A stretch of 64,000 nucleotides of DNA, taken from assembly GCA_905147135.1 (NCBI GenBank), contig LR990056.1:13092001-13156000 (forward strand), read 5' to 3'. The translations under genes and the position numbers were made by a program. Below, piece after piece: positions 10,832 through 25,800 of this stretch. Below the pieces are notes generated by a model. That model was not told the DNA's origin. It saw only the letters and a list, made by a program, of their open reading frames with translations, and ran no database searches. The stretch's first letter is position 1. The number at the start of each line of letters is the position of its first letter. This stretch comes from Blastobasis lacticolella. Lineage: Eukaryota > Arthropoda > Insecta > Lepidoptera > Blastobasidae.

Positions 10832-13800
10832 CTGTAAGAGAGAAAGCTGGGTTATTGAGGTATATCATTGAGAGGACATGGGGAGTGTAATGAGAGTCAT
10901 GTTATCTAGTTTCATAATTATGAATTTAATCACAATTTCAGCCAACGAACGTCCACTGCTGGTCATAGCCTTGTAGAGAGCCGTTATAGCCAAAAAACGC
11001 TCACTGCTGGGCATAGGCCTTCCTCAGAGATATATACAAAGGCCGGTCCTGTGCCTTTCGCATCCAGGTGGTACCTGCGATCTTTACCAGGTCGTCGGTC
11101 AACCTTGTGGGAGGCCTACCCACGCTGCGTCTTCCGGTACGTGGTCACCACTCGAGAACTTTACTGCCCCATTTGGCCATCTGTTCTTCGATCTATGTGT
11201 AGTTTAGGGCTATGTCGGTGACCTTGGTTCGCTTCGGATCTAACAATAGATTTAGACCAAATGCTATCACATCTTCACCGTCGAATATCTCAAAATTATT
11301 TACTTTAAATATGTGTACCTACCCATTCTTAAAGAAAAATAACTTCTCGATCTTTCCGAAGTCATTTGGAAACGTCTCGTTATTTATGTAAAGGTCGTTA
11401 TTCATTCTTAGAGGTGTCGATATCAGTGTCGACTGTCGTCGTAACGATGCGACTCGCGATTGGTGACGTGATCGCACAATAGCTTGATAATAGACGACGG
11501 TTATTGTGCCATGTTAAAAATACAAATGGAGATGAAAATTCGCCTCCCGTTGTCTGTATCTATGTACGCTTAGATCTTTTAAACTACGCAACGGATTTTA
11601 ATGCAGGTTTCAACAATAGATGGAGTGATTCAAGAGGAAGGTTTATTAGCAATAAAAAAGGGTGGGTAGGGGTAAAGTAGGTGTACGCAAACGAAGTTGC
11701 GCCGGGTCCACTAGTGATACACAAAAGCATGTGTGACATGTCAATTGTCGATCATCCGAAAAGTAGAAAATAGACAGCAGCATTTTCTAAGCGCATTTGT
11801 AGGCAAACGTAACCTACTTTCTTAAAACGTTAGTTTTCCCTATTCAGCTATTTTCTATTCCTCGGGCGCCCTAACACATTTGTCGGCTCGGAGACAAAAA
11901 CACGAAACAAATAAATAAACTTAATCCATCCATGACTGGCTGCGTCTTAAAATTACTTGGGTGGAAACGAGGAACTGCCGACAAAAGAAATCGTACTTTA
12001 AATATTCAGCGGTAAGGCAATTTTTTCCGTGAAGGCGGGGAGAAATTCGTAATACAAGGTTGATTTGAGTGAGTACCGACCCCAGCGACCACATTACACC
12101 AAGTAAGTATCCTAAATGTAGTCTGTAATTGCAGCGGACCGCAATTCGAGTGGCTGGCGGCAGCTATACTTGATTGCGGTCACATAATGACCCACTGTTA
12201 CGGGACATTGCCAACTACCTATCCGATTTGTCACGAGCTGAGTAGTTCGGTGGTTCAGCAGTTTTGGGTAGTACAAGTTTTGTAATGACTGTTTTAAGTG
12301 GGACATCTATTGTCGTGGAGGTATGGGCAGACCGACTCGTATCATCATCATCATATCAGCCAGAAGATGCCCACTGCTGGGCATAGGCCTCCACCAGAGA
12401 TCTCCACAAAGACCGGTCCTGTGCTTTCCGCATCCAGCTGATACCTGCAATCCTTACCAGGTCGTCGGTCCACCTCGTAGGAGGCCTACCCACGCTGCGT
12501 CTTCCGGTACGTGGTCACCACTCGAGAACTTTACTGCCCCATCGGCCATCTGTTCTTCGAGCTATGTACCCTGCCCACTGCCACTTCAGTCTTGGAATCC
12601 TCAGAGCTATGTCGGTGACCTTGGTTCGCTTGCGGATTCCATTGCCCTTTGGGTAACAGGGAGCTTTCTTATAAGGCCCACAGTGAGCGGCCACGTTTCA
12701 GTTCCGTAAGTCATCACTGGCAACACACATTGGTCAAAGACCTTTGTCTTGAGACACTGCGGTAATTGGGACGAAAATATGTGGCGTAGATTCCCGAACG
12801 CTGCTCAACCGAGTTGGATTCGTCGATTGACCTCTTTCTCGAAATTGAACCTATCTAGCTGGCCTATTTGTCCTAGGTATGTATAGTCGTCAACAACTTC
12901 AAGTGGAGTGCCTCCAACTGTCACTGGAGTAGGCACAACATGGACATTCGACATAATTTTCGTCTTGTCTATGTTCATTTTAAGACCTACTTGTTGAGAG
13001 GCACTACAGAGGTCATCGAGCATTTTGCCCAAGTCTTCCAGGGTTTCAGCCATGACTACGATATCGTCAGCAAATCTGAAGTGCGTGAGGTACCTACTCG
13101 CCGTTAATATTGATGCCAAGTCCGTCCCAGTCCAGAAGCCTAAAGATATCCTCCAGTGCAGCGGTGAACAACATCGGTGATATGACATCACCTTGTCCGA
13201 CTCGTATGCGGTGACGGAATTATGTTAAGAAGAAAATATGCCCTCATGCCGCCAGTTAGCGCATTTTAATCGACGCATAGTGCAAGAGTGTACCTAATTC
13301 CATAAATATATGAATAATTGATGATTTATTGTTTTAAAATGTGGTAAAAAATATATGTTACAATTATTATATTAGCTTCTCACACTACCAAAATATGGCA
13401 TGCAATACCTATTTGAAGTAAAATTAATCTAATTAATATTAAAATGACTACAAAAACATTCATAAGTAATCTTGCTATAATAACATTTTCAAATGAATAA
13501 TATTAATAATAAAAGTCATTACACTTACGCCTTTCTAAATAAATAAGTAAATTAGGTTTCAATTCAAGTTCAAAGTAATTCTGTCTGTCAATTACCCTTT
13601 CTTTGCCGTTTTACTCAATCATCGTTCAATTCGGATGAATTTAGAAGAAACAAAAATCCCACCGAATCTAGAAAACTAGATCAATCTTAAATATAAGTAG
13701 TTTACGGCTTTTTACAATTGCATGTATCATGGTCACAGGGCTGCTCAAACATTACGTGTAAGTAGGTAGTTACTAATATTTTACATAAACAAACACTCAA

Positions 13801-16800
13801 TCAGATCGGTCCGTGTGTAGCTGAGCTGATTTATTACATGGAACGACTCCTGAATGAGGCTCCAGTCTAGTTTAGTTTCCTGCTCCTAATAAAGCGTCCG
13901 ATCTCATTTCACGTTGTCTCTTGACTTAATGCGGCATTGAATTGCCTTTCGACCGGGATTTCGCGTCAATAGTGTCCCGACCAGCCATATTTCGGTACGC
14001 TTTTGTTCACGTTCTCAGCTCTAAAAGCTGTATAATCTAATAGCAAAGGCAAAGGCGACCCGTCTGTTATTCCACTAACCGCAAGGGAGGCTCTTTGATT
14101 ATATTCCTTGTTAAATTTCAATCTATAAATGGAAATTCAGTGTTTATCCTAATGAATAGACTTGGTTGGCTTAGCTACATCTTCATCGGGAAGTTTTCGC
14201 CGATTTGAATTTCAACTGGTCGTAGGACGTACCGCTCAGTTGACTTTATCAATGTCTCTAATTAGATTATTTTATCGATTCACTGGAGAAGGAAGTTCGG
14301 TTTAATAGGTACCATTTGTGTTATGCGTTCCACTAAGCAAATTGCGTTGAAACTTTTGCTACTAGCCAGCCAGTTACCAAGCTTCGTTGTTATGCAAGTT
14401 CCGCAGAAGTAGAGAATCAATAATTCTGAGAACCAACGTGTTTGTATAATTATATTTGCTTTTGTGCATGGCATCCACAATACAAGAAGTGCTGGCGTAA
14501 GATTCTCTTAATATCGCAATTGCAGAGCGCACTTGTTTATTTCTCAAGAAATACCACCTCGGTATTTGTTAAAAATATATACGAGTACATACGTATTTAT
14601 TTTAAACTAAGGTTCCCTGCGGTTTTCTATCGCGTGCAGCATCAAATTCTGCTAACAATAGACTATCCCGCGGGATCACACAGCGGGACAATAGTAGCTC
14701 TAAAGTCCCGGATAAACAGGGGTTATTTTTGCTAAAAATACCTTGAGTATAAGAATATAGTGTCGTGTTAGCGAAAGGATTTTCGAAAATGGTTTAGTAG
14801 GTTTAAACACACAAACCGATCAAAGAAGCGCAATGTCGGGCGGACCGCAACTAGTGTGATATGGGCAGGGGGATGATGATGATGAGTTTGTCTCGAACGT
14901 TTCTCGCTCGTACGATTCGGATGTGGAATGAGCTCCCAGCCACAGTGTTTCCTTTGGACTATGACATGGGATCGTTCAAGAGGTATATTAGAGGTCTCTT
15001 TAGAAGCGGGCAATGCATTGGTGACTCCCCTGGTGTTGCTGATGTCCATAGGCGGCGGTGACCACTTTCCATCAGGTGGCCCGCTTGCCTGTTTGTCTGC
15101 TGAGTAACATAAAAAAAAAAAAAAAAAACGAGGCCTAGCCCTGACCGACCGAGAATTTAACGAGCGATGCAGTTTCTGTCAGTCAGTCCAACTCCTAATT
15201 GTTCTTTTATTCTTAACAAGCCGTTCCTGTCTAAACATACAACTATCCCGCGAGATCCTACGACTATTTTTTTAATAATTTGAGAAGCTTCTTAATAGTA
15301 CGGTCGCTCGTCTCAAAATTGGTATATGGTTTGCTCAGGGAGCCTATTAACATATATGCAAATTTGAAGCGGTAACCTTCAACTGTAATTAATAATCAAA
15401 TTTTGATATTTTCGACTTATCACGTTACGGCCTAATGGTGGGTTACGAACTATATGACTCCGGTATTAGTATGTAAAATGGGGAGAACTTTAACAATATC
15501 ACAATGACAAACGGTAACCTTTCTAGTAATTTGAATGTTCACGGGTGGCCGTACTGTAATAGTGAAAGAATTTTCACAATCGGTTGCTTCGGAGTTTACC
15601 TCAAACATATCTCCTCAACAACACTCAGCAAGTACCTCTACGATATTTTCATCTTACAGATTTTAGTGTAAATTAAAAACTCTAAAGCATATTAACGCAA
15701 AACACAAAATAACATACCTGGAACCCTTCAGCCTCGGAGAGGAGGAAGTAGAAGCAGCCGAACCAGTGCGCGAGGATCAGCAGGATGTGGATAAGGTTGA
15801 TCACTCGCCAGAAGTTGGGGTACACCGTCCTCGACTCCACCATGTAATAACAGCTGACCGCGCGGTACACCTGTTGGATTGAGAGGATCATGTCAAATAG
15901 AGAGGCAGTAAATAATGCACAATATCGGCTTATAGCGAAAACGATAGATGGCAGTCACTAAAAATCGAGTTCGCCACCTAGTATTTGATATTTTATTGCC
16001 TTTAGAGGCACACAGACGGACGGTAGATTTTTTTATACCACGAAGGTGGCGAATAAGCTTACGGCCTGCCTGATGGAAAGCAGGTTATTATGATGACGAT
16101 TAAGATGATTATTTTTACCTCAATATTTAAATGCACTTGCATGGTCATGGTCACGAGTAGACTCCGCGTCGAAATATCGAGGTGAGGTAAAACTAATCGA
16201 AACCAGTTGCCAGGCTCAAATTAAAAAAAACATTTTCAACACTTCGTTCTCTAACGCGTCAATCTTCCATCCATCCTCCATCCTCACAGCCCATAACAAT
16301 CCACTGCAGGACTTCGGGCCTCTCCCACAAAGGGGAGGTTGTTGCCATAATCTCCACGCTCGGCAGGCGGGTTGGAGATCGCAGTGTTATACAGCAATGA
16401 AAAACGCTGCTGCCCATTTTCCAGCCTACAGGGACTTTTAGATTTTGTGCCTCGGAATCATTAGTCGCCTTGTACGACACCCACGAGTGTAAGGGGTTGG
16501 TGCTATTCTACTCTGCCGGACACCACACGGCCAGTCAATCTTCCACATCTCTCAAAAGTTTTCCATCCTGTACCGCTTGTATTGCCTGTAAGGTTCTTTC
16601 GATTTTAAAATGTCGTTTGACAATCTCGTTAGAGTAATAAAGGTAGTCTAGAAAGAAATTACAATTGCGAACAGTAGAAGTACTGAATAGATTCAAACAA
16701 AGTTGATCATGACGCTATCAATATGATAATGAAGATCATATTATGTTGCTACGAGCATCTATGGATTGTATAATGGCAGTAAAAAAATGCAATATCACTC

Positions 16801-19800
16801 CATTAGATTATTACTTAACTGTATGAGTTTCTCACAAATGAATGAATTGAATGGCTAAGTAATCACTAGATTAACAATTCATCAATTAGTAATACACTAA
16901 TGAATTGGTTTATGCAATAACTAGTATGAAAGCTGCCTGTTTAATGTCTGTAATGGGATCCAGTTCATTTCATTTGTGAAGCATATTCCTTGGAGTAGGA
17001 AAGTTTTAAAGAAAAATCACTTTCTCGATATTATTTATTGCCTCGGAATTTTTTTTCCATTTGGAAAGCGCGATTAGTAGGGAAAGCATAGTAGCTTGTT
17101 AGTAGTCCTAATAGAAAACAATTTCTAACAAATATAAATACTATTTTGTTTCCGGTAGTTTGAGTGACTTTTTATGATAAGAAATTTGTGCTTACATAGT
17201 GCTTGAAAATCAAAATATACACGTATGCTAATACCACTTGAAATGATATATTATCTACACGGTGTTATAACACCGCTATGTCATAATAGGCCAGTCAAAT
17301 CTTACATCTAAAACGCAAAGCGCGATGTAACGCTGCATTTTTGGTATGTTATTTGGACCCCTTAAGAGAGTGTAAAACTACATTTTGCAAGCAAAAAAAA
17401 ATTGTGCTTCCTGCGAAATACGTGAAAAACTGCGAAATTTTTGGACTTTTTTCACTTTCAGGTCTAAAACTCAAAAACTATGCATTTTTCGACCAATAAA
17501 GCATAATAGCTTTTAAAATTGATTAAATTTGCAAGGATTAAAGCTAATACACAGCTCAATAAAGCGTATAGCAACCAAATTATGACTCTTTAAAGATGGA
17601 CTATTTTTCCCGAAAAACTTCAATTTTAGGTTTTGCTCCAGTCCGGAGCAAATTATTGGTAAAATTGCTAGTTCTATGATCAAAAAAATTAATAGGGAGT
17701 TGTAGTACATTTAATTTGCTTTAAATGATGTACAGAACGAACTATGTGAGACTAATGGTTCATTCACAATCTAAAAATAACGAGGAGAAGGTAAAAATGT
17801 ATTTTTGAAAAATAAAGTATTTATTAAGGTAGAAATAACAATTATACATATTATGAACACTAATCTTACATAATACAAATTATGAATACTAATCCAACAT
17901 AATACAAATAACAAAACTTAATAAAACAATCACTAACTTTGTCCAAGGTCGGGTATTAGAACTATTAGGAATGTTGCTCAGAAGGCTGGCCGTATTGTCC
18001 CCCGTCCGAAGTGGAAGTAAGCCCTATGAGTCTTTAGTAATATCGACCAAGCGCTTAGCTAGCTCCCGAAATAGGGAGTGTGCGCATGGACACTAGATTT
18101 CAAGGGTTTTCACACCAAACGGCGTAAATATGTGGTTTCCACCAACACTTGCGCCGTTTGACACTTTCAGTTGAGACGGCATCGGGCCGTTACTGGAAGA
18201 TGGAACTGTGCAAGGGTATCGCTACACGTGGTGTCACTGACCAAACGTCGTCCTAGCTCCCAGGGCGGGAGTGGCCTCTTACCGTCATTACGGGCCAAAC
18301 CACCTGGCTCAAGCTTAGCGGGTGCTCCAGCGGAGTTGAAGGCCCGGCGGATGATATAGTGCGTAATGCGGTTGAGAAGTGTCCCAATATTTTTAGAAGA
18401 CATCGCCTGAAGTTAGAGACCCGATTTACACTCGCCAGCAGCCAGCAAACGGGCACGCTCTGCAGCTCTGGTTGGTGCGCTTAAAATATTGTTTCGCAGC
18501 AATCTGCAGCGAGGCCATAGCCGCTGGGCACAGGAATTTTTCGGGAGCTCGACCTCCGGAAAAGCCTCGTGCCAAAGGCATTTATTTGGCCTTTGGGATA
18601 GAATACGCCGTAATAAAAGTTCCTAGTTTAGATAATAACTTCTACACTGGATACTGTGAACTATGCACCGAGGACAGAAAAGCTGACAGGGACACATCTG
18701 AAACTTTCCTAACGCCTAGACCTCTATATCCATCTGTTTCCAAGATGAATTATCGAGATTTATGTTAAGAATTATAATATAAGAATATGTTTCTCTGTAT
18801 TGTTGACAACACCGCAAAACACAACCATAGAATTGGAATTTTTTCTTTAATGAAGTCCGAGAGGGATTAATCAAAACTACCTAGAAGGTGAAGTCACGCC
18901 TTGTCGACGATATTGTAATAGCAATAGCGTCAAAAGCTGCAGAAATGGTACCAGCTCTCGGACAGCACACCACTCACACTTAAATCGCGCATGAGGAGCT
19001 GTAAATCCTGTAAAACCGTGTTCGCATCCCCTCGTAGGATCCCGTGTTCTATGTAGGTCGTACTACCACACGTTAAATTTAGAATTTAGCTTCTCGAGAG
19101 TCGCCTATTGCTGGCAGCCGACTACTGATTGCAAGAGGTAGCCTTTGTATATAAGATTGCTCGGCTTTTTGTAGCATTGCCGCATCAACTTATAAGCGGC
19201 CGGCAGCTTAGATCGTATTTGACCAAGCAAAGCGCCTCTATCGACGGAGTTGAATCCATTTTTACGTCACCCTTCAGTACGACTTCAACACTATTACTTT
19301 GGAGGAAAGTTCTCATAGCGTGGACGGCGACTTCGTAGTCCCCTTTAGATCCGAGTCGAGCTGGATATGCTGGAAGTAATTTGCTGGGCTGGGGGGTGGA
19401 AAAACGGCGTCGGTAGGTAGTCCCTACCGCAATAGGACGAATGAAACCATAATTTTTTTAGTTTTAGGCGCCGTAAAGCGTACTTACTAAGGACTGTTCT
19501 ACCTAGCCTGCCAGTGGTGTCGAGAATTCGTTTATTCGTTAAGAGGCTTGTTCCTTGAAGGCCCTAATGTCGTCGTCGTATGAATGTAGATACAACACTA
19601 AAGCCAAGTAATGTCAAAAAAATACATTATTAAGATTTCAATAGAACTCGGTAGAATGTCAGTAACCCATGGTAAAACTAAGGAACTTCAAACTAACATA
19701 CAAACGGCCCTGGGTTGAGTTATTGAATCGCTCGCCTCTATTCGAACGACAATTGAATATCGACGTGAAAAATTTCAATATTTTTAAAATCACATTGGCA

Positions 19801-22800
19801 ACACCGAAAGAGGAGGCCGACGTATGGGCAAAAATAGGGAACAATATGACATTTTTCATAAGGAAAATTAAGATTGAAAAGCGAGCAATTCATTGGCAAG
19901 GTTGACAAATATCTTCCACTGGACCCTGAGACTGATAGAACGGTCTCGGAAGCTGATTGGCACCTTGTGATGGTATTTTATTATTATTAAAACGTAATTT
20001 CTAACAAGCATAGCATAAATACTTTGGTACCATTCACACAAATAAGTATTCCCATAATTCTTCAAAAAACTATTTTCAAGATTGTAAGTAAACTGTTAGT
20101 CTCACTTAGTTCGTTTTCTACTTAAATGAAAGTAAATTAAATGTACTACAACTTTCTTTTAGTTACTTTTATCATAGGACTAGCGATTTTGTCAATAATT
20201 TGCTCCGGACGGGAGCAAAACTTAAAATTGTAAATTTTCCGGAAATATTAATCATCTTTGAAGAGTGTTAGCTTGGTCACTGTACATTTTGTAGAGCTAC
20301 GTTTGATCTTAAATAGTGGCAAATATAATGAACTTTAAAAGCCATTAGGCTTTATTGGTCGAAAAATGCATAGTTTTTGATTTTTAGACCAGAAAGTGAA
20401 AAAAGTCCGAAAATTTCGCAGTTTTTCACGTATTACGCAGGAAGCACAATTTTTTTTGCTTGCAAAATGTAGTTTCACACTCTCTTAAGGGGTCTAAATA
20501 ACATACCAAAAATGCAGCGTTACATCGCGCTTTGCGTTTTAGGGCCATTTTTTTGTAAGATTTGACTGGCCTATAACGTAATATAACGTTCTTATTTATG
20601 AAAAGATAATGGAGGTTTCTATAAGAAATTTTATAAGGTTGCTAAAATATTGTTTTTGAAAATCATTATTCATAAACGCATAATAGCGCTAAAACAGCTT
20701 CATAACTTATAAAAAGCTAACCCTTTCTATAAACCTCTCATAAACCTATATTAATGACAAACATGACCGCCATAACACGAACAGCTGATTTTATTCACTT
20801 AGTGATTTATTGCGATGAGCTCGTGACTCCATTCTTGACTTTTGTCCTGAAGAGGATAGGCAAAGGGAATGCATCCATACAGCAATAACATAAATAATTT
20901 ACTGCAATGGCATAATTTCCTAGAAAAGAGTGATTAATATGGAAGCAAGAGAGGTTTCTTGTAGGGATGTTATATGAAATTTCCATTAAAATAACTAGTA
21001 ATACCTACAGATATTGTGACACTTTCCCATTCATTCGCTAATACTAGACGCAGCGTAACAGAACGGCTAAAATCTTAAAACGAAAATCTTAAGTTGAACC
21101 CTATAAAAATAATCATCTTACCGTCAATGTTCCGGTTGTGCTCTCGCAGGCGAGGGCCCGGGGTACACCTTGATCATTATCCAGGATTTAGAAGATCAGG
21201 TCATTACAGTGGAACGATTGCCGTCTGACCTTAGTGACGCTTTACAAGGGAACTGACCAAATCGGATCATGGTCAGTTTTCCCTCTCCGTTAGAGCATCG
21301 GTTAGTGATCAACTAATGTACATAACTCAGAAAAGAGTCATAGGTACATGGCGGCTCCGTAATTCGAACCCGGGGCATCTCGTTTACTAGGCCAGCGACG
21401 CTCCGAACCATGGTATAGGGTTCAACATAAGAACACCATAGACGCGGTGACTGCAAACCATCAGGCGGTCCGTAAGCTTGTTCGCCACCTTAGTGGCATA
21501 AAAAAAACACTCCAACTCTTAAGTGAAACCCTAAACGGATTGTAATAATGTAATAAAACGGGCTACGAATGCTGAATTAGTCGTCGCCAAGAATAAATAT
21601 ACAAAGTAAACCGCAGTTTTGCTTCAGTTAAAAGCAAATGCGACGCAATTAAGCTAGCTAGAGCCATGTTTTAACAATGTTGGGAAGCATTTGTGTTCCT
21701 TATATGTAGTTGTTATGTTCGTCGATAAAAATGACGGTATAAATTGGCGAAACGAGTAGAGATACTAGGCGAAGAACGAACGATAAGTTCATATTCGACT
21801 TCGTAGACCGTCGTCTCTATCGCACGCGTGTGATTAAATACAAAGCCGAAGTTAGCCGATGTGCTTTCCATATCGTATTGTAATGTATTTTACTGAATTT
21901 GTTATTTTAAAAGGACTCCCAAATCCTGTATCATGGTCTCCCAAATCTTTGACCTTTGCGCGCGAGAGCACAACCGGGAAATTGACACCGAGGTGATATT
22001 TATTAGGTATTGTATTTCAATGAACGGCAAAGAACGGTGTTTGGTTCATATACAATAAATAAATATGCTTGGACAAATTCACACAGCGCAATCTATCCCC
22101 AAAGTAAGCAAAGTTTGTGTTATGGGTGTTGGATAACTGATAAAGTACTTATATATATTTTTTAATCCGTACTTATTAGACTTACTACACACAGACCCGT
22201 CACAGAAATTTAAATTGATCATTTCAATTTCTGCTCGGCCGGGAATCGAACCCGGGACCTCTGCGTGGCGACCGGTATGTTAACCAACTGAACCACTTAT
22301 GTCGTGGAATATTTCACAACAATGCTAGAAATAAATCCGCATGTAAAACACTTTTTAATTAAAAATCCCAATAATTTCAAAAGAAAAAAAAGTTTCTAAA
22401 TTACTAATCACATGACTTCTAAGTCTACCCAACGTTAGAGTACTAAAATCGTCAGCTGGCCTGATAACTTCGAAGTGTTAGCGACCTTTCCGCCAGCCGG
22501 CAGGCCACTGACAAAGCCGCATTTATAAACTACTTTTCTACTTATATACATATATCAACTCAGGTCGTCTACATATAATAACGACTTGATGTACTTATAC
22601 TGCTTTCAAACAAATTGAGTTAAAAGCTGCTGCACTTTGTACAGATTATCCTCAAAGCTTATTACGAAAAAGTCCGCCCACAATACAGTTGGAAGCATAA
22701 ACACGCCTAAATTATTGGCAATGAGGCTAAGAATGCGTCGGGTGTAACTGCGATTTATTTCTCCCCATTAAATGGGGTTTTCCCGTTGCCCGCTTCATTC

Positions 22801-25800
22801 CGCTTTTATTGGGGGAATTTATGAAAATTTTCGGCTAACCAAGGCACCTCTACGTTTAATTAAAAAGTTGTGGGAGTGGCCATTAATTCGCTTTGTTGTG
22901 CGATGAATTGGCGGTTAAGAACCGGCGATCAGCGCAAATAGACGGCTCGTTATCAGACGCGTCCTATCGACTGTTTTAATTGAGTAATTAAAGAAATGTG
23001 TTTAGATTTTATTGGGTAACTTATTGCTGGTTGTAACAGCCAGCAGCTGAACTTGTATGTTGTTGTGTTGTTTAACGTTTATGTAACAACAGGGCATACT
23101 GACACAAGTAAATCTTTACTTAAAAGAAGACCCCTACAAGTCATAAAATGGTGATTGTAAATTTAGTTGGTGGAATAAGTGTTTTATTAATTTTGTATTT
23201 GGTTAATAAATATTTTCTTTTTACGTACTTACCTATCTAAACCTGTGACAACGTCGTTGTTGTTGCCATAGACATGACATTTCAAATAGATTTAGTTTAG
23301 TTTGGGCTACCGGGTCAGATAAGTTTGTGGTACTGTAGTCTAATGTAATTTAGGCAGATTATAAAAAATTACATGTCACTTAATGCTGTCAATAATTAAT
23401 CCTAATTGATTCAGTCAGTCACCTTCATATTTTTCTTCAATTATCATATTTATAGTAATCTCACCTTCAAGAACCTGGGGAACCGTATGATGGGGTTGGT
23501 GCCGATCTGCAGCTGCAGCAGATCCAAGGGAGTCAGCGAGAAGATGTCCAGCAGGAACGGCCGCGATGATAGGTAGTGCTTTGCCAGCTTCTTGGAGTCG
23601 TAGACCTGGATGGTGGATACAGTACGGTATTAAGCCGAAATCACGGCAAAAAACTAACAAAAACGATGACAAGTTTAAGCAAAAATTATTAGCCAAAGTA
23701 CGAGAATATACTCGTATAATCAAATACATTTCGTTATTGCCAAGTCAGAAAAATATATTTATTGATGAGATTGAATAGAGTTTTGGACAACAAAAATGCA
23801 TAAAATCAACACGAGACTTGGCCAATATGAGAATGTCAAGGGATTATTTATTTATTTTGGAAAGCTAACAGGTACAATACAGTATGTATAGGTACCAAAA
23901 TTTGGTACAATGGATTGTCAAATAGAAGCATTTACATATAGTATCTACTTAGAAATCTGTAAGAGATTATAAAACAGTATTGGCCTATACTCATGAAGTC
24001 TCGTATATGTTGGCCATGTCTCCACTTTTTGCCATAGATACGACGTTTATCACTAGCTACGAACCCCGGAAACCCTGTACGATGTTGAATAATAATCATA
24101 ATTTATTGGCCGTAGATCCAATACGTATACGTAGATAATGCTAGACAAATATTTTCAGAAAAATATAGATGTATCGATATCATACCAGGGGGCTTACCAT
24201 GAGCTGTTATAGCAAATCTAAACAGAACTGCGGCCTTAGCCAAGAAGTATCGTTAATCTACAATCGTTACTCTACAATTGTTTGTGTTAGAAAAAAATTA
24301 TGTGATTTGACATAAGCTAACGTTATCTGACATAAGCTAACGTTATCTGACATAAGCTGTTTGTGGTAGAAATTCTTGGTCCATAGACAATTCACGTACT
24401 TTCGGTGTACAAAGGAGGCGGATTGGCGGATGATCCTACACAATCAGAGTCAATGTAGATGTTGGTAGAAATAGTCGAACTTCGACCTGTCAATTTTCTA
24501 CCATACACGCAAGCGGAGCTGTCAAAGATGGCTAGACCGGCTGCTCTGCTTAGAACGAGATAAGCTTATGTGACACGTATAGGGCTCATGGTAAGCCCCC
24601 AGTACTTTTTATCGATCAAAGTCTCGGCAAATGTTTTGCCAAAAGTTTAGGCCAATATGTAGAGTCTTCTTAACAATTAAAAGCAAAAAGTGTTATAAAA
24701 AGCATTATACCATAAGTCCCTGCTCCAGATAGCCTGTCCTGAGTTGCACTACCAGGTCCAGAGCGAAGACGAGGTCGCTTAACGCGTCGCAGGTCAGCCA
24801 GAAGTAGTGGCACAAGATCTGTGGATAAATAAAGAAATAAATACCTATACCAAGTATATGAATACCTATACAAATTACACAGCCATCTAGCAAAGTATGT
24901 TATGGGTGCTAGACAACTGATGAACTACAATTCATAGCTGGAGGTATGGTAGGCGAATGGCAGAGCGTCAGCTGGGTAAAAATCCCTAAATGCGCTATCT
25001 AGGTATTTCAGCGGAAGACCCACTGAAAAATAACCCCGCAAAATGCAACTTTTCAAACTTATATAATTATATGACTAGGTATTATCGTATAGGTAGAGCG
25101 TCGGTGGCCAAACGGTTAAGGTATCTGACTCGTAAGCGAGAGGTACCGGGTTCGAATCCCGCGGCGGCCATGTACCAAGGACTCTTTTCTGAGTTATGTA
25201 CATTAATAAAATTCTAACCGATGCTCTTACGGTGAGGGAAAATATCGTAATGAAACCTGCACATTCAGGCGACTGAATGTGCAACCAGGATCCAATCTGG
25301 TCAGATTACCCTGTTAACTGTGTGACAGAGGTCAGATGGCAGTTGCTCCACTGTAATTACCTGATTGGCTTAATCCTGGATTATGGTCAGGGCGCACCCC
25401 GGGTTCTCGTATTTATTTTTTATTATGTATAGGTATTTATATAAAAACATATCGACACGCAAACTAATCAACTTGGCCGCCTTTTGTTGCCGTTACTGTA
25501 AAAAAGGCAAGGGTCGAAATTACCCCGAACACCGCTCAATACAGTTTCCGTGAGACGATCGGGACAATTCTCTAGTGGGTGCTTAAAGCCCAAAGGTTTA
25601 TTTACTTAAGGGGAAAACTGAAGGCTTGTCTTCAGTTTGTCACGGCGTTTGAGTTTTACCGTTAGGGCTTTTAGGCTAAGTGAACGAAAATAGTGACGTT
25701 TTTCTAGTCAAGTGATAAGAGCGCCCTGCACCTATATACTCGGTTCGATATATTATAAAGGTCTGATAAGGAAACACTCAAGAAATTACATTTTTATAGT

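Larger units (their letters stand above)
17287..20573. mobile_element. 3.3-kb element with ~490-bp terminal inverted repeats
   Basis: Left arm 17,287-17,777 and right arm 20,071-20,573 are inverted copies that align over nearly their whole length, ending TAGGCCAGTCAAATCTTAC. TAA lies directly outside both ends (17,284-17,286 and 20,574-20,576), consistent with a 3-bp target duplication; read without the terminal TA, the flank would be a TA duplication. The first option fits PIF/Harbinger-type insertion and the second mariner-type. No DNA transposase was recognised. The 2.3-kb interior holds a decayed reverse transcriptase on the minus strand and a 78-codon open frame at 19,669-19,905 that I do not recognise. 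Confidence 0.8.

Noticed and set aside
12323..12709. 128-codon open frame on the plus strand
   Set aside because: Lies antisense inside the RTE-like LINE 3' end; a shadow of a repeat.
15682..15891. 69-codon frame beginning with Met upstream of channel exon 7
   Set aside because: The N-terminal M-I-L-S-I-Q-Q and the C-terminal extension are intron read-through; the exon is bounded by clear splice sites.
23415..23729. 104-codon minus-strand frame over channel exon 6
   Set aside because: It is in the wrong frame; the exon's true frame reads the S3-S4 sequence and matches the neighbouring exons' phases.
24307..24358. Possible CRISPR-like direct repeats
   Set aside because: A contiguous 20-bp tandem repeat without spacers, inside a eukaryotic MITE.
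25085..25160. Possible tRNA gene (good A and B boxes)
   Set aside because: The anticodon arm and acceptor pairing are poor, and the sequence continues into a body shared by many copies; it is the head of a SINE.
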